Of a DNA stretch of 64,000 bases, positions 1 to 11,421 are shown in pieces (within the stretch, counting starts at the first letter, position 1; each line of letters begins with the position of its first letter). Location of the stretch: NCBI RefSeq assembly GCF_033568475.1, contig NW_027331831.1:310001-374000 (forward strand), given 5' to 3'. Below the pieces are notes generated by a model. It did not search any database. It was not told where the DNA came from and saw nothing but the letters and a program-made list of their open reading frames with translations. This DNA comes from Henckelia pumila (Eukaryota; Streptophyta; Magnoliopsida; Lamiales; Gesneriaceae). Position numbers and translations under genes: made by a program.

Positions 1-2740
1 GCTTTTCCAAGATCGTCATTTCCAAGGATGGCAGCAGAAGTTCGTATTATGTGGATCCCAGCAGGATGGAGCTGGTAGAGAAGATCCAATTTTCAACGTC
101 AGGTGCTTCTCCAGGTTGAAAGGAATATGTGACATGTAGTCATCCATTCTGAGTCGACCAAGGAAGCCACCCCGGAAGACTCTCCTCTAGTAGTTGGAGA
201 GATTGACAGGAAAATCTTGTCTCATCTACCATATAAGGAACCCAACAATATTGGAAGGATCCGGTAGATTAGCAAGATTTTATTCTTTGAGATCTTGTGA
301 GGTAGAAGTTCTGCTGACATGAGTAGCAGACGGGAAACTTTACGTTCAAGATCAGTAGACAGAATGAAATACTTCCGCATGAATTTAAATATTGTATTTG
401 GTTGTAAACAGTATTTCAGTTGTAATCAGATTTATTAAAGATTTCAGTATTTGATGTACTTAGTTATTGTTGTATTGTACATCTTTCAATGTAATCTTTT
501 GGTTAAGTTATATATTACATGGGATTGTAATAAAGATTGTATTAGAACCTGGATTTGTGGTTCAAGTGTTGTAATCTTTGAGATTAACTTGGTTATTTTG
601 AATAAAAGACTGATCATTGTTTTAAATGAGTACTTGGGAATTTTGCATGTTTTCAATGAATATTTCTAGATGTTTTACCTAGAATATTCTATTAAGCCAA
701 GTGTTTGCCAGGGATGATGTGACTCATCAAGACGCATGAATGTTTGTTCTAGACGTATTTTCTTAGAACAGTTGGCTGCTTTGATCCTTTTAGGTTGTTA
801 CCTAGTGATGATGGATTTTCATCAGGATGACAGATTAACTAATACAAAGAGTTGTGGATTGTGACCAGTACTAGACATGAGGGGGCGCCACCCTTAGTCG
901 GTTATTCCTCTGGAAGCTATTGTTTGGAGGCCTTGGTGCTCCAGGGACTATATAAGGAAGGCTACTCAGTTTGGAAAATTGGCAACAGTCACAACATGGT
1001 ATGACTTTGGATAGGACAGATACCAGGTGTGGTATCAAGGTTTTTATCGTTTATTTGAGATAAAGATGTTCCGTTGTCAGAACAGTCTTGGAATGGATTT
1101 TTCCTTGACAAGTAATTGTTCTGAGTAGATAAGTTTTTGATCTTGATTTGTGATATCGGGATTTAATCCAGGAGATTAGTTGAATTGATATTCAACATGA
1201 TTTAATTATCAGATGCTTGCAGACTCGGGATTTGAGTTGTGCCTTTACAGAGAATTTTCCTTGACCAATGATTTTGGTCCAGAAAGGAATGATTGCATAA
1301 TATCAGAGACTCAGGGATGAGTTATGCCAGGGTGCTCTTGACTGTCGGGTTCCGAGATGGTATAGTAAGTGTGACCTTATGCCGGTGTACTCTAGAAGGA
1401 TTCTTTTGTTCCAGTTTGGCATTATAGGAAGACTTACCTCAGTCTCATTGTTTGTATAGTCATAGCAATGGGTATAACTATCAGGAGAATATTCAGTATT
1501 TATTTGATTCTTCTGGAGTTATACTTGGTACTGGATTAGTTCCAAGGGATTTGAGTTATCGTCTGACTTCATCAGAGATATAGACTTTCGTTTCCGTGGA
1601 CAGAATAGTCTTGGAAATGATTCCTTGACAAGTGAATATTCTGAACGGGTAGTTCTCGCACGTGATACTGGGGGAGAACCAGGAGGTTTTACCAGTATTG
1701 TCTGATTCTATCAGAGGTATTTTAGTGATCAGGATCTTGATTACGAGATGAACAGGAAATTCTAAGTGATGAGTTTATTTAGGTAAATTTTCCTGTAAGA
1801 ATTGGAATTGGATCGATGGATTGTCAAGCAAAGAAGAATTTTATCAGGGCACTGTGATGACTTATACTGGGAGACGTGAACTGTGATCAACGATAGACAT
1901 GAGAGAGTATATTTCCATTGATATTCTGGAAGTCTTTTGTACTTCAGGAAGGATGGAAAATTTACTCAGTCCTGAGATCATTGCAACAGTTACGTTAAAA
2001 ATATAGTTTGGTGTCAGTTTGATAACCTTGAAAAGATACTCGATTCTATTGACAGATGTCATGAGCCTGCTAAGTTACAGCATGGATTCATCAGTATGAG
2101 AATTCACTTGGTTAGTGAAAGCTGGGCACTTAGGTGTTCATGTATGTTTCGAAATGGTCAGTTAAATTGGTGCAAGTTTGGTGCCAATGAGTATTTGCAA
2201 CTATTTGTCTGAGGTAGATATAGATGTTATAACCCCGTAACGGAGGAGCTAAATATTCTTTTGCATAAAGAACGATTGGAATTATTCAATTTTTGGTAGA
2301 CTGATAAGATGAGTATAGTACTCAGATATTCAGTTCTCAGGAATGATTTGAAGTAATTCTCGGACTTCAGTGACAGAAATTGATCTAGCAAGCATTTGAA
2401 TTTTAATGAATACTAACAGGATAACATCAAGTGTTTAGACATGGAAAAAGGACAGCAGCTGAGATCTAAGGTTATCAGATCCAACGAGATTGTTGTCACT
2501 GATTTTTCAGGTTGTCTAATGGATACATTGATAAGTCTGATTCGATGAGATCGATTCAGGGGTTTTTGCTAGGTTGTATTGGTTTTAGGACTTTGCCTAA
2601 GAGGGATGAAACAGTTTTGTTCATCCTGCACTAATCGATTTGTTAATCAACAGAATAATTGTATTGATGTTTTCCAAGAAGAGAACCTGAGAGGTTCAAG
2701 AAATCAAGAATTGTGGACAACGACGTTGTCACAGGTGTTA
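1..2740. other. No recognisable gene; probably decayed retroelement DNA
   Basis: No open reading frame of convincing length or known motif is visible on either strand. Downstream of about 2741 a decayed pol frame can be followed into the integrase of the next feature, so part of this stretch may be older, unrecognisable interior of the same element. A block around 1071-1110 recurs in diverged form around 1598-1640 (both contain a 'cagaa-agtcttgg' core followed by 'ccttgacaagt'), which suggests an internal duplication. I could not place the segment in a family. Confidence 0.4.
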
Positions 2741-3987
2741 TGAGAAGTGTTAGTCATAAAGTATGCGAATCTTTTCGGTGTAGAAAGATTTGCGTCTGAG
2801 GTTCTTTCTGGTGGAAAGGAATGAAGAAAAATGTGTATTAGTATGCTTCTATATGTTTGGTGTATCAGTAGGTCAAGGAAGAACACTAACAACTTGGAGG
2901 ATTGCTTCACAGTTTATCCATTCCTGAGTGGAAATGGGAGTTGATCATGATGGACTTCGTGACCCATTTACCGGTGAGCTCGAGGAATTATGATGCTATC
3001 TGGGTTGTGGTGGACCGATTCACCAAGTCAGCACATTTCATTCCTTATAACCGAGACTTCAGTTTTGATAGGATGACACGATTGTATATCCAGGATATTG
3101 TTCGATTGCACGGAGTGCCTGTGAGCATAGTCAGCGATCGAGATCCCAGGTTTACTTCCAGGTTCTGGGGGAGTCTTCAGCGCGCTATGGGTACTACTCT
3201 TAGTTTGAGTACATCATATCACCCAGAGACTGACGGGCAGTCAGAGCGCACGATTCGTACTCTTAAAGACATGTTGCGAGCATGTTCTATGGATTTTGGT
3301 CCAGCATGGCAAGATCAGTTGCCATTGATTGAGTTCACGTACAACAACAGTTACCATCGCAGTATTGGGATGGCTCCGTTTGAGGTGTTGTACGGGCGAC
3401 GATGTCGTACTCCACTGTTCTAGGAGAAAGTGGGGGAGCGACAGGTTGAGGGACCAGAGTTAGTCCAGCAGGCTGTTGATATTGTTGGACAGATCAAGAA
3501 GAGAATTAAGGTTGCGCAGGATCGACAAGCTAGTTATGCGAATGTCAAGCGCAGACCTTTACAGTTTGAGGTGGGTGAGAAAGTATTCCTGTAAGTCTCA
3601 CCATTTCGCAGGATTTTGAGATTCGGTCACAAAGGTAAGCTATCTCCTAGGTTCATTGGTCCATTTGAAATTCTGGAAAGTGTTGGAGATCTGGCTTACA
3701 GGTTGGCGTTACCACCGCATTTGCCAAAAATCCATGACGTGTTCCATGTTTCACTGTTACAACGGTATGTGGCGGATGAGTCTCATATCTTACAGCCGTA
3801 TGAGGTACAATTGGACTCGGATTTGACATATGTGGAAAGACCTTTGCGTATCATAGGTCATAAGGATAAGGTGTTACGCAACAAGACCATTTCTCTTGTT
3901 CTAGTTCAGTGGCAGCGTCGAGGCACTAAGCAGGCCACTTGGGAACTTGAGAGTCGTATGCGTACAGATTATCCAGAGTTATTTTGA
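2741..3987 (+). pseudogene. Ty3/gypsy pol remnant: integrase core and C-terminal chromodomain-like region
   Basis: This is the 3' end of a Ty3/gypsy polyprotein. The integrase would insert cDNA into the genome. The zinc-binding segment (about 2797-2900) is readable only through stops and a frameshift, with an FWWKGMK motif followed by CLVYQ. From 2902 the catalytic core is open: the first Asp is in MMDFV, the second in VSDRDPRF, and the Glu in QSERT. An in-frame stop at 3421 replaces the Trp expected in LFWEK, and a second stop lies near 3593. The frame then continues at 3616-3987 with the RFIGPFEIL and [16 protein letters not shown] motifs and a C-terminal ATWELES...YPELF block typical of Tekay/Del chromoviruses. 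It ends about 115 bases before the polypurine tract of its LTR. The product cannot be functional. Confidence 0.9.
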
Positions 3988-4100
3988 ATTGTTGTATTTT
4001 AAGATTGTAACTTGTAAAATGAATCAATTTGAATAAAATATGTTTATTCAGTGTTTTACTGCATTCAGTACTTAAGATTGTTCGAGGACGAAATATCTTA

Positions 4101-4113
4101 AGTAGGGGGAGAA
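4101..4113 (+). other. Polypurine tract of the first Ty3/gypsy element
   Basis: The purine-rich run agtagggggagaa lies directly before the TG of the 3' LTR. It is the expected primer site for plus-strand cDNA synthesis. The same position and nearly the same sequence are found before the LTRs of elements A and C. Confidence 0.8.
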
Positions 4114-4336
4114 TGTAGTAGCCCGGTTCCATTTTACAAGATTAAGTGATTTTAAACATGTTAGAAAATGACATATAATTTTAAAAGTGTCAAATCATAT
4201 TTAAGGAGTTCTTATTTGGTAAAAATAAGTGAAAAATCAGATCTGAAATGTCCGAAAATGGTGGGGTAGGTCCCGGGGGTCTTGGGGGCCCAAAACCAGT
4301 TCGGAAACATAAGAAACAGTTCGGAGCTTTCGGGCA

Positions 4337-4489
4337 GATCGGAGCTTCCGATCTCAACCAGAAACAGGTGTCAGGAGATTTAAACATGTGGCCAGATGCA
4401 GGAGATCGGAGCTTCCGATCCTGCGATCGGAGCTTCCGATCTCGGCCGTCCAAAACGTGGCAAACATGCACCGATCAGAGCTTTCGATC
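4337..4489. repeat. Cluster of 17-bp near-palindromes in the LTR
   Basis: GATCGGAGCTTCCGATC occurs exactly at 4337-4353, 4404-4420 and 4425-4441, and in variant form at 4473-4489 (GATCAGAGCTTTCGATC); a weaker relative lies near 4318-4335. Each copy can pair with itself apart from the centre. The cluster ends a few bases upstream of the LTR TATA box, which suggests binding sites or a folded upstream element. That function is inference. Confidence 0.85.
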
Positions 4490-4495
4490 GTGGCC

Positions 4496-4503
4496 TATAA
4501 ATA
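4496..4503 (+). promoter_or_regulatory. TATA box of the LTR promoter
   Basis: TATAAATA within a GC-richer context, about 380 bp into the LTR. Its position between the palindrome cluster and the following 'aggggtcc' fits a U3/R boundary on the plus strand. Transcription itself is not shown by sequence. Confidence 0.65.
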
Positions 4504-5700
4504 GGGGTCCGAATCCCTCATTTTTAAGTGCAATTTTCCCTCTCCTCTCCTGGTAATCGCTCTATTTAAGGGCTTCAGGACTCTTTCTTTAAGAGTTGGA
4601 GTAGGAAATAGTATTTTTTTTATAGCGGACAGTGTCCGCAGTAGCAGCCAGGCAACGAAGCTCTGGCGAGGCATCCAGGAGTCGTAGCTAGGCTATGCCC
4701 AAACTCTGGGGCATGCGACATCAGCGGGCTGACGACGGACGAAGGTATGGCTTTGGTTCCCTATAGTAAATAGGGAGTAGGCTATAGTTTAATTAAGGCT
4801 TTTAGAGCCTAGTAGGTAATGTTTGGCATGCTAGGTAATGCATGGTTATTTATGCTGTAGTGCTGCATGGTAGGATTGGACCTAGAGGGGGAGCTTCTAG
4901 GATCTGCCTTAGTAAGGTACGGAAGTATTATTCGAGATATCCAGATTGAGTATGCATATATTATGTGTTTGCATGAATTATGTGATTGCATGTTTTATAT
5001 GTCTTTATATACATCATGTCACGACTGTATGTTGCATACATGAGCATATTGAGCCTTTACCTTAGAGGTATCCTGTAGTTGGACGCTCACCCTACGAGTT
5101 TGTGGATGGTTGAATACGTAAGTCTTGTGTCAGGTCACCGTGATGGTTGGACACATGTACTAGTATCAGGTCACCATTATCCACTGGGTATATGAGCCAC
5201 CTCCTGATGCGACGGCGCATCGTGTTATATACCCTGGGCCCGGTCTTTGAGCTTGTTTCTTGACCTGAGTGTCTTGGTACCCAGTTCATTTTCATTCATG
5301 CGCATTTAATAGTGTATACTCATACTCTCGTACTGAGCATGTTAGGCTCACTTTTGGTTATTTTCTGTTGGCTGGATGCCCTATTCCATGGGGCAGATGC
5401 AGGTAGTTCTCCCGGAGACAGGGAGGTTAAGTGGTGACCAAGGCTGGATAGCGGGGTTGACCCACTAGGTTTTGCTTACTGGTATTTGACTTACTTTAAT
5501 TCCGCAGTTACTCTGACTTAAGATTATTTTATTAATTAATTGCATGCTTAAGTTCTGATTAGTAGGTGATCACGGTGCGGGTCACTACATGGAAAGTGTA
5601 ACGTGTTCAATTGGTTTGGTTGGAGATAGTTTTCTACAATTATTTTGTTTGAGTTGATATTATTCATGACCTTGTCTAGTAGGGTTAAACTAGATATACA

Positions 5701-5864
5701 TGATCCAATCTGGGGAGTTAAGCCAGATACTTATGATCTAATCTGGGGAGTTAAGTCAGATACTTATGATCCAGTCTGGGGAGTTAAGCCAGACATTATG
5801 ATCCATTCTGGGGAGTTAAGCCAGAAACACATGATTCAATCTAGGGAGTTGAGCCAAATATTTA
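5701..5864 (+). repeat. 33-bp tandem repeat, five copies, near the LTR end
   Basis: Units begin at 5701, 5734, 5767, 5799 and 5832. Each follows the pattern TGATCCAATCTGGGGAGTTA followed by AGCCAGA and a variable tail. The third unit is 32 bp and the fifth is the most diverged. The array explains a 74-residue repetitive ORF, which is not a gene. Confidence 0.9.
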
Positions 5865-5977
5865 TTTGATGTCTATCATCGTTTATTTTAGGCTTAGTGT
5901 TTGTTAGAACTATTTTTTTTAACTGTAAATTTTGAGAACACTGCCGATGTTCATGCCGTCCAACTCGGGACGTGACA

Positions 5978-7169
5978 ATAAGGTTTCTATATATTGATCG
6001 TTGAAGCCAAGGGGACGATGATCCTTGCTTCTTGTTAACTCAAATTAACAAACAAGTTATTTGCCCCTCCGTGACTTGTCTTCAGCTCGGAAAGTCGAGG
6101 ATAGGGTGTCCGACGTACGAGGAAGACATCATGCCTCTCCTCTGAGTGTTTGGCCAACCTAATAAAATAAAATTATTTTTTCATGTATGTTAGTGTGTTA
6201 GTTGTGTCTCAAATAGTTGAATAGAGTTATTGGAAGTTCAATATACTGTCTTGGACAACCATATTCTTTGAGATAGCTTTTGAGTTTAAATTAGATTTAA
6301 ATCCATTTTTTAACAATATATATCTCATATCGACCAACCATGAGTCCGTTATGTGTTCATCAAATAAGAACAATGTTGAACTAGTGTAAACATCTTACAT
6401 ATCAATCAGACATCTCATTGAGATGGAGTCGATGAATTCTAATTAAGCATTCATCAATATAATATGCTATCTTGAAATTAGAGACCTTCTTATATATATA
6501 TAATTTATGATGCACCGGCATTGATATTATTTATATTATGTTGAGGATCTCAATTCTCAATGAAAACTTTGAAGTAACGAAATTCAATGAACCTCAATTT
6601 CTCATGAGAATGCATGTATCTTTCCATTTTTATTGAAGAATATATATTCAAACGCTTCGTGCTACGTGCTCTCACCATTGATGCATGAGCAGCAAGGACG
6701 GTCTTTTTTTTTTTCTTACTTAATTTTAATTTATAAGTGAAATATATAAAGAAACATTTAGTTCGAGAGAAGCGTATTTTTTTTAATAATAAATTACAAA
6801 TTTGAATTTATCCTCTTACATGCATCCCTCAATCCATTCATAAAATATAATTAAAGGCACAATGAATCATTAAATTAGTCGTGACAATCTGGGCCGTAGC
6901 CTTTTCGACCTCGTGTATCGAACTTTGTAATTCTTATTCGAGCCCATATTTGACTGTTTTACGATTTTAAGGTTTGGGCTTAGACTCACAAACAACTTCT
7001 TCTTCTTCTTCTTCTTCTTTATTTTATTTTTTTATTTGTTTTTATTTTTAAAAAAGGATCCATGCCTTTTTGTTTGTTCTTAATAGCTATGAATTCATAC
7101 TTGAAAAAATAAAATTTATTTAATTTAATGAATGAAAGGTGGGGATTCATTAATGTACTCATCATATAA
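5978..7169. other. Intergenic spacer, no gene seen
   Basis: This is AT-rich sequence downstream of the LTR. A (CTT)n microsatellite lies at about 7001-7019. No coding region, RNA gene or element end was recognised. Confidence 0.6.
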
Positions 7170-7786
7170 GAGCACCCACATTGGTGCATTAATAAGTGAT
7201 TATTAACACCTATTAATATTATCGCACCAATGTGGGTGCATGGATTATTAATCTGGGCTGCCAAGTTAGCCTAGAAATTCATCTGCATTAACGTATTAAT
7301 GCATGAAAGAGACAGGAAAGCTATGTCCCATTCACACTCTCCCATATTTTGCAATTTAAAAAAATTTAAAAAAAAAATAAAAATAAAAATAGTATGTATC
7401 CATTTGTAAAGTAAACAACAACCCTTTCATTAATTTTTTTTAAAAATAAATATTTAACACGAAATGTTATTTTAAATAATTACAATTTATTTAAATAGTA
7501 ATATCTATAGCCCCAACGGTTATTTCATATTTTTAAAATATATAATTTTTTTAATCAAAACAAAAAATATACAATTTTAAAATTAAACAAAATTAGAAAT
7601 TTATTTATTTAATAATGAATGGACGGTGAGACCCATAAATAACGAGTGTTGATATTAAATGAATGTGATTGTATATTAATAATGAGAAGGTGTTAGTGTA
7701 ATGAGTATGTGGCTTGTAGACCCCACATTTTTTGAAGAGGTGAAAGATGGAATAATGCGGATTAATCGCTACCAATGCGGGTTCCC
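7170..7786. mobile_element. PIF/Harbinger-like MITE, 617 bp
   Basis: The left end GAGCACCCACATTGGT and the inverted right end (reverse complement GGGAACCCGCATTGGT) match at 13 of 16 positions. Both are flanked directly by TAA (7167-7169 and 7787-7789), the 3-bp target duplication typical of Tourist/PIF-Harbinger elements. A second, perfect 15-bp inverted copy of the terminal motif (GCACCAATGTGGGTG) at about 7220-7235 makes the first 67 bp a hairpin. There is no transposase, so movement would need an outside enzyme. Family assignment rests on the TSD and TIR form only. Confidence 0.7.
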
Positions 7787-7825
7787 TAACCACCTCTTTT
7801 ATTTTTGGTTGCAAGTTTCTAATCT

Positions 7826-7869
<44 letters not shown>

Positions 7870-9536
7870 AATCAAACAAGTCTGCTAAAATTATAAATTT
7901 ATGTTTTTTGCCTAAATTTCAATACTATAAATATAAAGTAATATTAATGGTGATAGAATATAAAAAATAATCAAATGAGTTAAGAATGAATGGCACATAT
8001 TCCAAAAAAAAATTTGAATGTAAGTAATAATTGTTTTTTAAAAAATATGAATGCATAAATTCAAATTCCATAATTTAATATTATAAAAGAATTCATGTAT
8101 TCTTGTGCAGAAAAGTATTGCAACAGTAAATTTATTCCAAAATGACAATTTAATAAAAGAAAAAATTATCAAATGTTTACATATATAACATTAAATATTT
8201 GAAAACAAATAACAAATAAATTTAAAATTTAAAATGTGAGGTTTTATAATTTTTTTAAAAAAATTGAAATTTGAATATGACAACTTTTGAAAATATAAAG
8301 TACATTTTAAGTGGTTGATTATATCATTGTTATTTAATTTTGATTATGGATTTGAATTTTATGTTATTTTTATATGTTTAAAACAAATAACAAATAAATA
8401 TATAACTGAAAGTCTGAAATTGTGATTTATTTTAATTTCTCGCCTAAAATTTCTTTCAAAAAATAATAGAGACATATGACATTAAATTTTTTAGACCAAA
8501 AAAATATTTTTTAAAAAACTCAATGACTACATAATATTATGATGTTTTTAGAATTGAAAGAAATAATGAAAATTAAAATACACTACTTTTTAATTTTAAA
8601 AACATTTTTATAGGATAACTAACTGTCTAAACACATATTTATTTCTAAAACAACTTTAAAAATATTTTATTTTTCATTAAGAAACACTTATAATTTTTTA
8701 AAAATAAGTAATTGTCCAAACATAATCTCAATAGTGATTACAAAAAAATGTTTTCTTTGTAGATATGATTAAATCTATAGCTAATGAAAAAGTGAAGAAA
8801 TATCAAAAGCAAATAGTGTTTGAAAACAAAAATAAAAAGTTGAAAATCAGAAGTGGGTAGTGTTTTATAACATGTGAAAAAACAAAAGTGGAAAGCTGAA
8901 AACCAACAGTATGTAGTGTTTTATAAATAAGTGATAATATATATTGTAGTAGCAAATTTTTATTAGAATAATTTTTTAGTAATCAAAATCGTCATATCTG
9001 CCTTTAAGACATACACAAAAGAGATTTTTAAACAAAAATCTTATAATCACATTTGTTTTAATAATTTCAAAAACTCCATTAATTATCTAATAAACTTAAT
9101 AAAAATGTATAGATCATTAAAAAAAAAAAATTCATACATGACCGAATTAAGATTGGATGATGCATCAAAATTTAAACAATAACGGGTCATATATATTTGT
9201 TTTGTATCCCAATTGTTGACCCACCATTTATAGAGTGACAGGTAACATGAATTAAAGGCTATCAATCAAAATTAATTTTTGTACAAATAAATAATTTTTT
9301 CTTCAAACAAAAACGCCTCTCGATACGGCGCGTTTACCCTCAAAGTGCTCAACACATGGACGCACAGCCTCAAAGATAATCCAAAAAAAGTAGATGGGCC
9401 GACTGTATGGGCCTCAAACGAGTGGGTCCCAACCCGGATCCGACTTCCAAGGTACCGTGAACCTTCCTCCCCTTATCTTTTATGACTCTCCGGGTCGGTG
9501 CAGACATATCCAAATAGTTACCCAATAACATGCACC
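7787..9536. other. AT-rich spacer upstream of the HIPP gene, with a (TA)n microsatellite
   Basis: A (TA)n run occupies about 7830-7866. The rest is very AT-rich with many A/T homopolymers and no recognisable gene. The last 250 bp become less AT-rich and probably belong to the promoter of the downstream gene. Confidence 0.6.
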
Positions 9537-9542
9537 CACGTG
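9537..9542 (+). promoter_or_regulatory. G-box (CACGTG) upstream of the HIPP gene
   Basis: CACGTG in the context ACCCACGTGCCACC lies 271 bp before the start codon and 42 bp before a TATA box. G-box/ABRE cores are bound by bZIP and bHLH factors and are common in ABA- or stress-responsive promoters. That this one works is inference. Confidence 0.5.
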
Positions 9543-9583
9543 CCACCCCTTCCTTCCCCACTAAGCTCAGGCCGCTTATACAA

Positions 9584-9589
9584 TATAAA
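9584..9589 (+). promoter_or_regulatory. Candidate TATA box of the HIPP gene
   Basis: TATAAA in CAATATAAACACAG would give a leader of roughly 190 nt. A second TATA-like run (TATATATA, 9756-9763) is so close to the ATG that its leader would be very short, so the upstream one is preferred. Confidence 0.45.
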
Positions 9590-9807
9590 CACAGAAGTAA
9601 AACCCCTCCACTTCCCTTAAAAAACCAAAAGCAAAGTATATTCATCTGTTTCCACCAGCTGTATGTACTACTCTTTAAAATTAGACTACATATATATTAA
9701 TATTAATATTAATATATACACGCACACATACATATCCAACAGTAACTTGTTGCTTTATATATACATATAGAAACCAAGTTTTTTGTCTGAGAAATAAAGA
9801 AGAAGAA

Positions 9808-11421
9808 ATGGGTGCTTTGGATCATCTTTCGGACATGTTTGATTGCACAGGCGGCCATTCCAAGCGCCTCAAGAAACGCAAACAGCTTCAGGTAAATTGG
9901 CTCTCTCTCTCTCTCTCTCTCTTTTTGTGTATTTTTTGAGCTGTATATATATTTGCCATATAATATATATGAATGGCCAACTTGGCCTCTGATCAGTTCC
10001 GAAAACATTAGTTCAGCTATATAGCGTCTTACGCGTATAGATTTCGTGGGTTTTAAGCTGCAAACATGGCCGAAAAATTGGCTCCTTCGTTATGATTTGG
10101 TTTGCAGATCGCTGGAGAGTTTTCTGATTTTCTCATTTCTTTCTTCAGATCCGTTGCGCATTAATTTCTGACGCTGGTTTTAATCTGAATTCTAATTGGT
10201 TCCTTAATTTAATGCTTTGTGGGGAACCTGGTCACAACTCACACCCTGTCAGGGTATTATTATTATTATTTAGAGGATAATCGTTGCTATTTTGGTAATT
10301 ATAAATTGTGTAGTCTGTGAGTCAAATATCATATTACTTGCTAAATCTTGGGACATTCTGCGTTTTATTACAATTACTACTTTTTATGTCATCCTTCGTA
10401 TTAGGCTATTGAATATTGAAATAGTAATAATATTAGGGGGAACTTGCAAAATTTTATTTGTCAGTCAACGTCGATACGGATATTTATATATTTGTTTACT
10501 ACTATAACCTCCACACACACAGACTTAAATAACAATTCAAGATGACACGTGTCAGAAAATGTAGCGGGTTATGTGTCGATATAAATTCTGTCTTGATGAT
10601 TGAGTGAGGTCTCTGGTAGTTATCAGTCTTTATCTCTTCATTTTCCCACTACTATTAATAAATTGTGACATGCATCGTTCTTTGACAAATGAGGTTACAT
10701 CATTAATGGATCATTGACAATATTTATCATACATTGATTACATGTACAATAGGTTTATAAGAATGATCGTTCATTTCATCCTATATTTACAGACATTATC
10801 TCATCATAGATCTATGAGTTTTTATTTATCAATACATGCGGGGTTCATTAAAAAATAATTAACTCCATATTTATTGGTAAATGTACACCGTTAGATCTAC
10901 GTCAAGGCAGTATCTGTATAGGTAGGATGTAACGGAATGATCGATGTAAAATTATTCGTTCACATATTTTTTTGCAGCTTCTTAATTAATTAATTTGAAC
11001 ATGATGTTAAATGTTATTTTCTCTTGTTTTTCACTAGACCGTGGAAATAAAGATAAAGATTGATTGCGAAGGATGCGAAAGGAGGGTTCGAAAATCCGTG
11101 GAGGGGATGAAAGGGGTGACATCCATAGAGGTTTTGCCCAAGCAGCACAAGCTCACCGTCATCGGCTACGTCGATCCCCAGAAAGTCCTGGCTCGTGTAG
11201 CTCATCGCACGGGCAAGAAAGCCGAGCTCTGGCCGTACGTCCCGTACGATGTCGTCGCACACCCTTACGCGCCCGGTGTCTACGACAAGAAGGCCCCGGC
11301 AGGGTACGTTCGCAACGTTGATGACCCTCAAGTGTCGAATCTGGCGCGTGCGAGCTCGACGGAGGTGCGGTACACCACGGCGTTTAGCGACGATAATCCG
11401 ACTGCATGTGTTGTCATGTGA
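9808..11421 (+). CDS. Heavy-metal-associated isoprenylated plant protein (HIPP26-like)
   Basis: A two-exon gene: exon 1 is 9808-9891 (28 codons), a GT-AG intron spans 9892-11037, and exon 2 is 11038-11421, giving 155 residues. Residues 29-95 form an HMA domain; the metal-binding pair is Cys38 and Cys41 in DCEGCE. The C-terminus CVVM (152-155) is a CaaX box, so the protein is predicted to be farnesylated and membrane-associated. The N-terminus MGALDHLSDMFDC, the basic KRLKKRKQLQ stretch and the ELWPYVPYDVVAHPYA and VRYTTAFSDDNP motifs match the HIPP26 group, whose Arabidopsis member is 153 residues and is linked to metal, drought and cold responses. The start is the first ATG of the short conserved first exon. 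The third position is GC-rich in exon 2, unlike the AT-rich surroundings. No defects were seen, and the gene looks functional. Confidence 0.95.
9901..9922 (+). repeat. (CT)11 microsatellite in HIPP intron 1
   Basis: An uninterrupted CT run starting 10 bp after the splice donor of the 1146-bp intron. The length is probably polymorphic. It lies too far from the acceptor to act as its polypyrimidine tract. Confidence 0.9.

Larger units (their letters stand above)
4114..5977 (+). repeat. 3' LTR of the first Ty3/gypsy element
   Basis: The LTR starts TGTAGTAGCCCGG immediately after the polypurine tract and ends in CGTGACA (TG...CA ends), giving 1864 bp. The 5' LTR lies outside the window, so neither the target duplication (right flank begins ATAAG) nor LTR divergence can be checked. 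It holds a TATA box, a cluster of short palindromes and a 33-bp tandem repeat, described separately. Short ORFs inside it on both strands are chance frames. Confidence 0.85.

Noticed and set aside
4190..4556. ORFs on both strands in the first LTR
   Set aside because: They are produced by the palindromic GATCGGAGCTTCCGATC repeats.
5645..5869. Repetitive 74-residue ORF
   Set aside because: It is the translation of the 33-bp tandem repeat.
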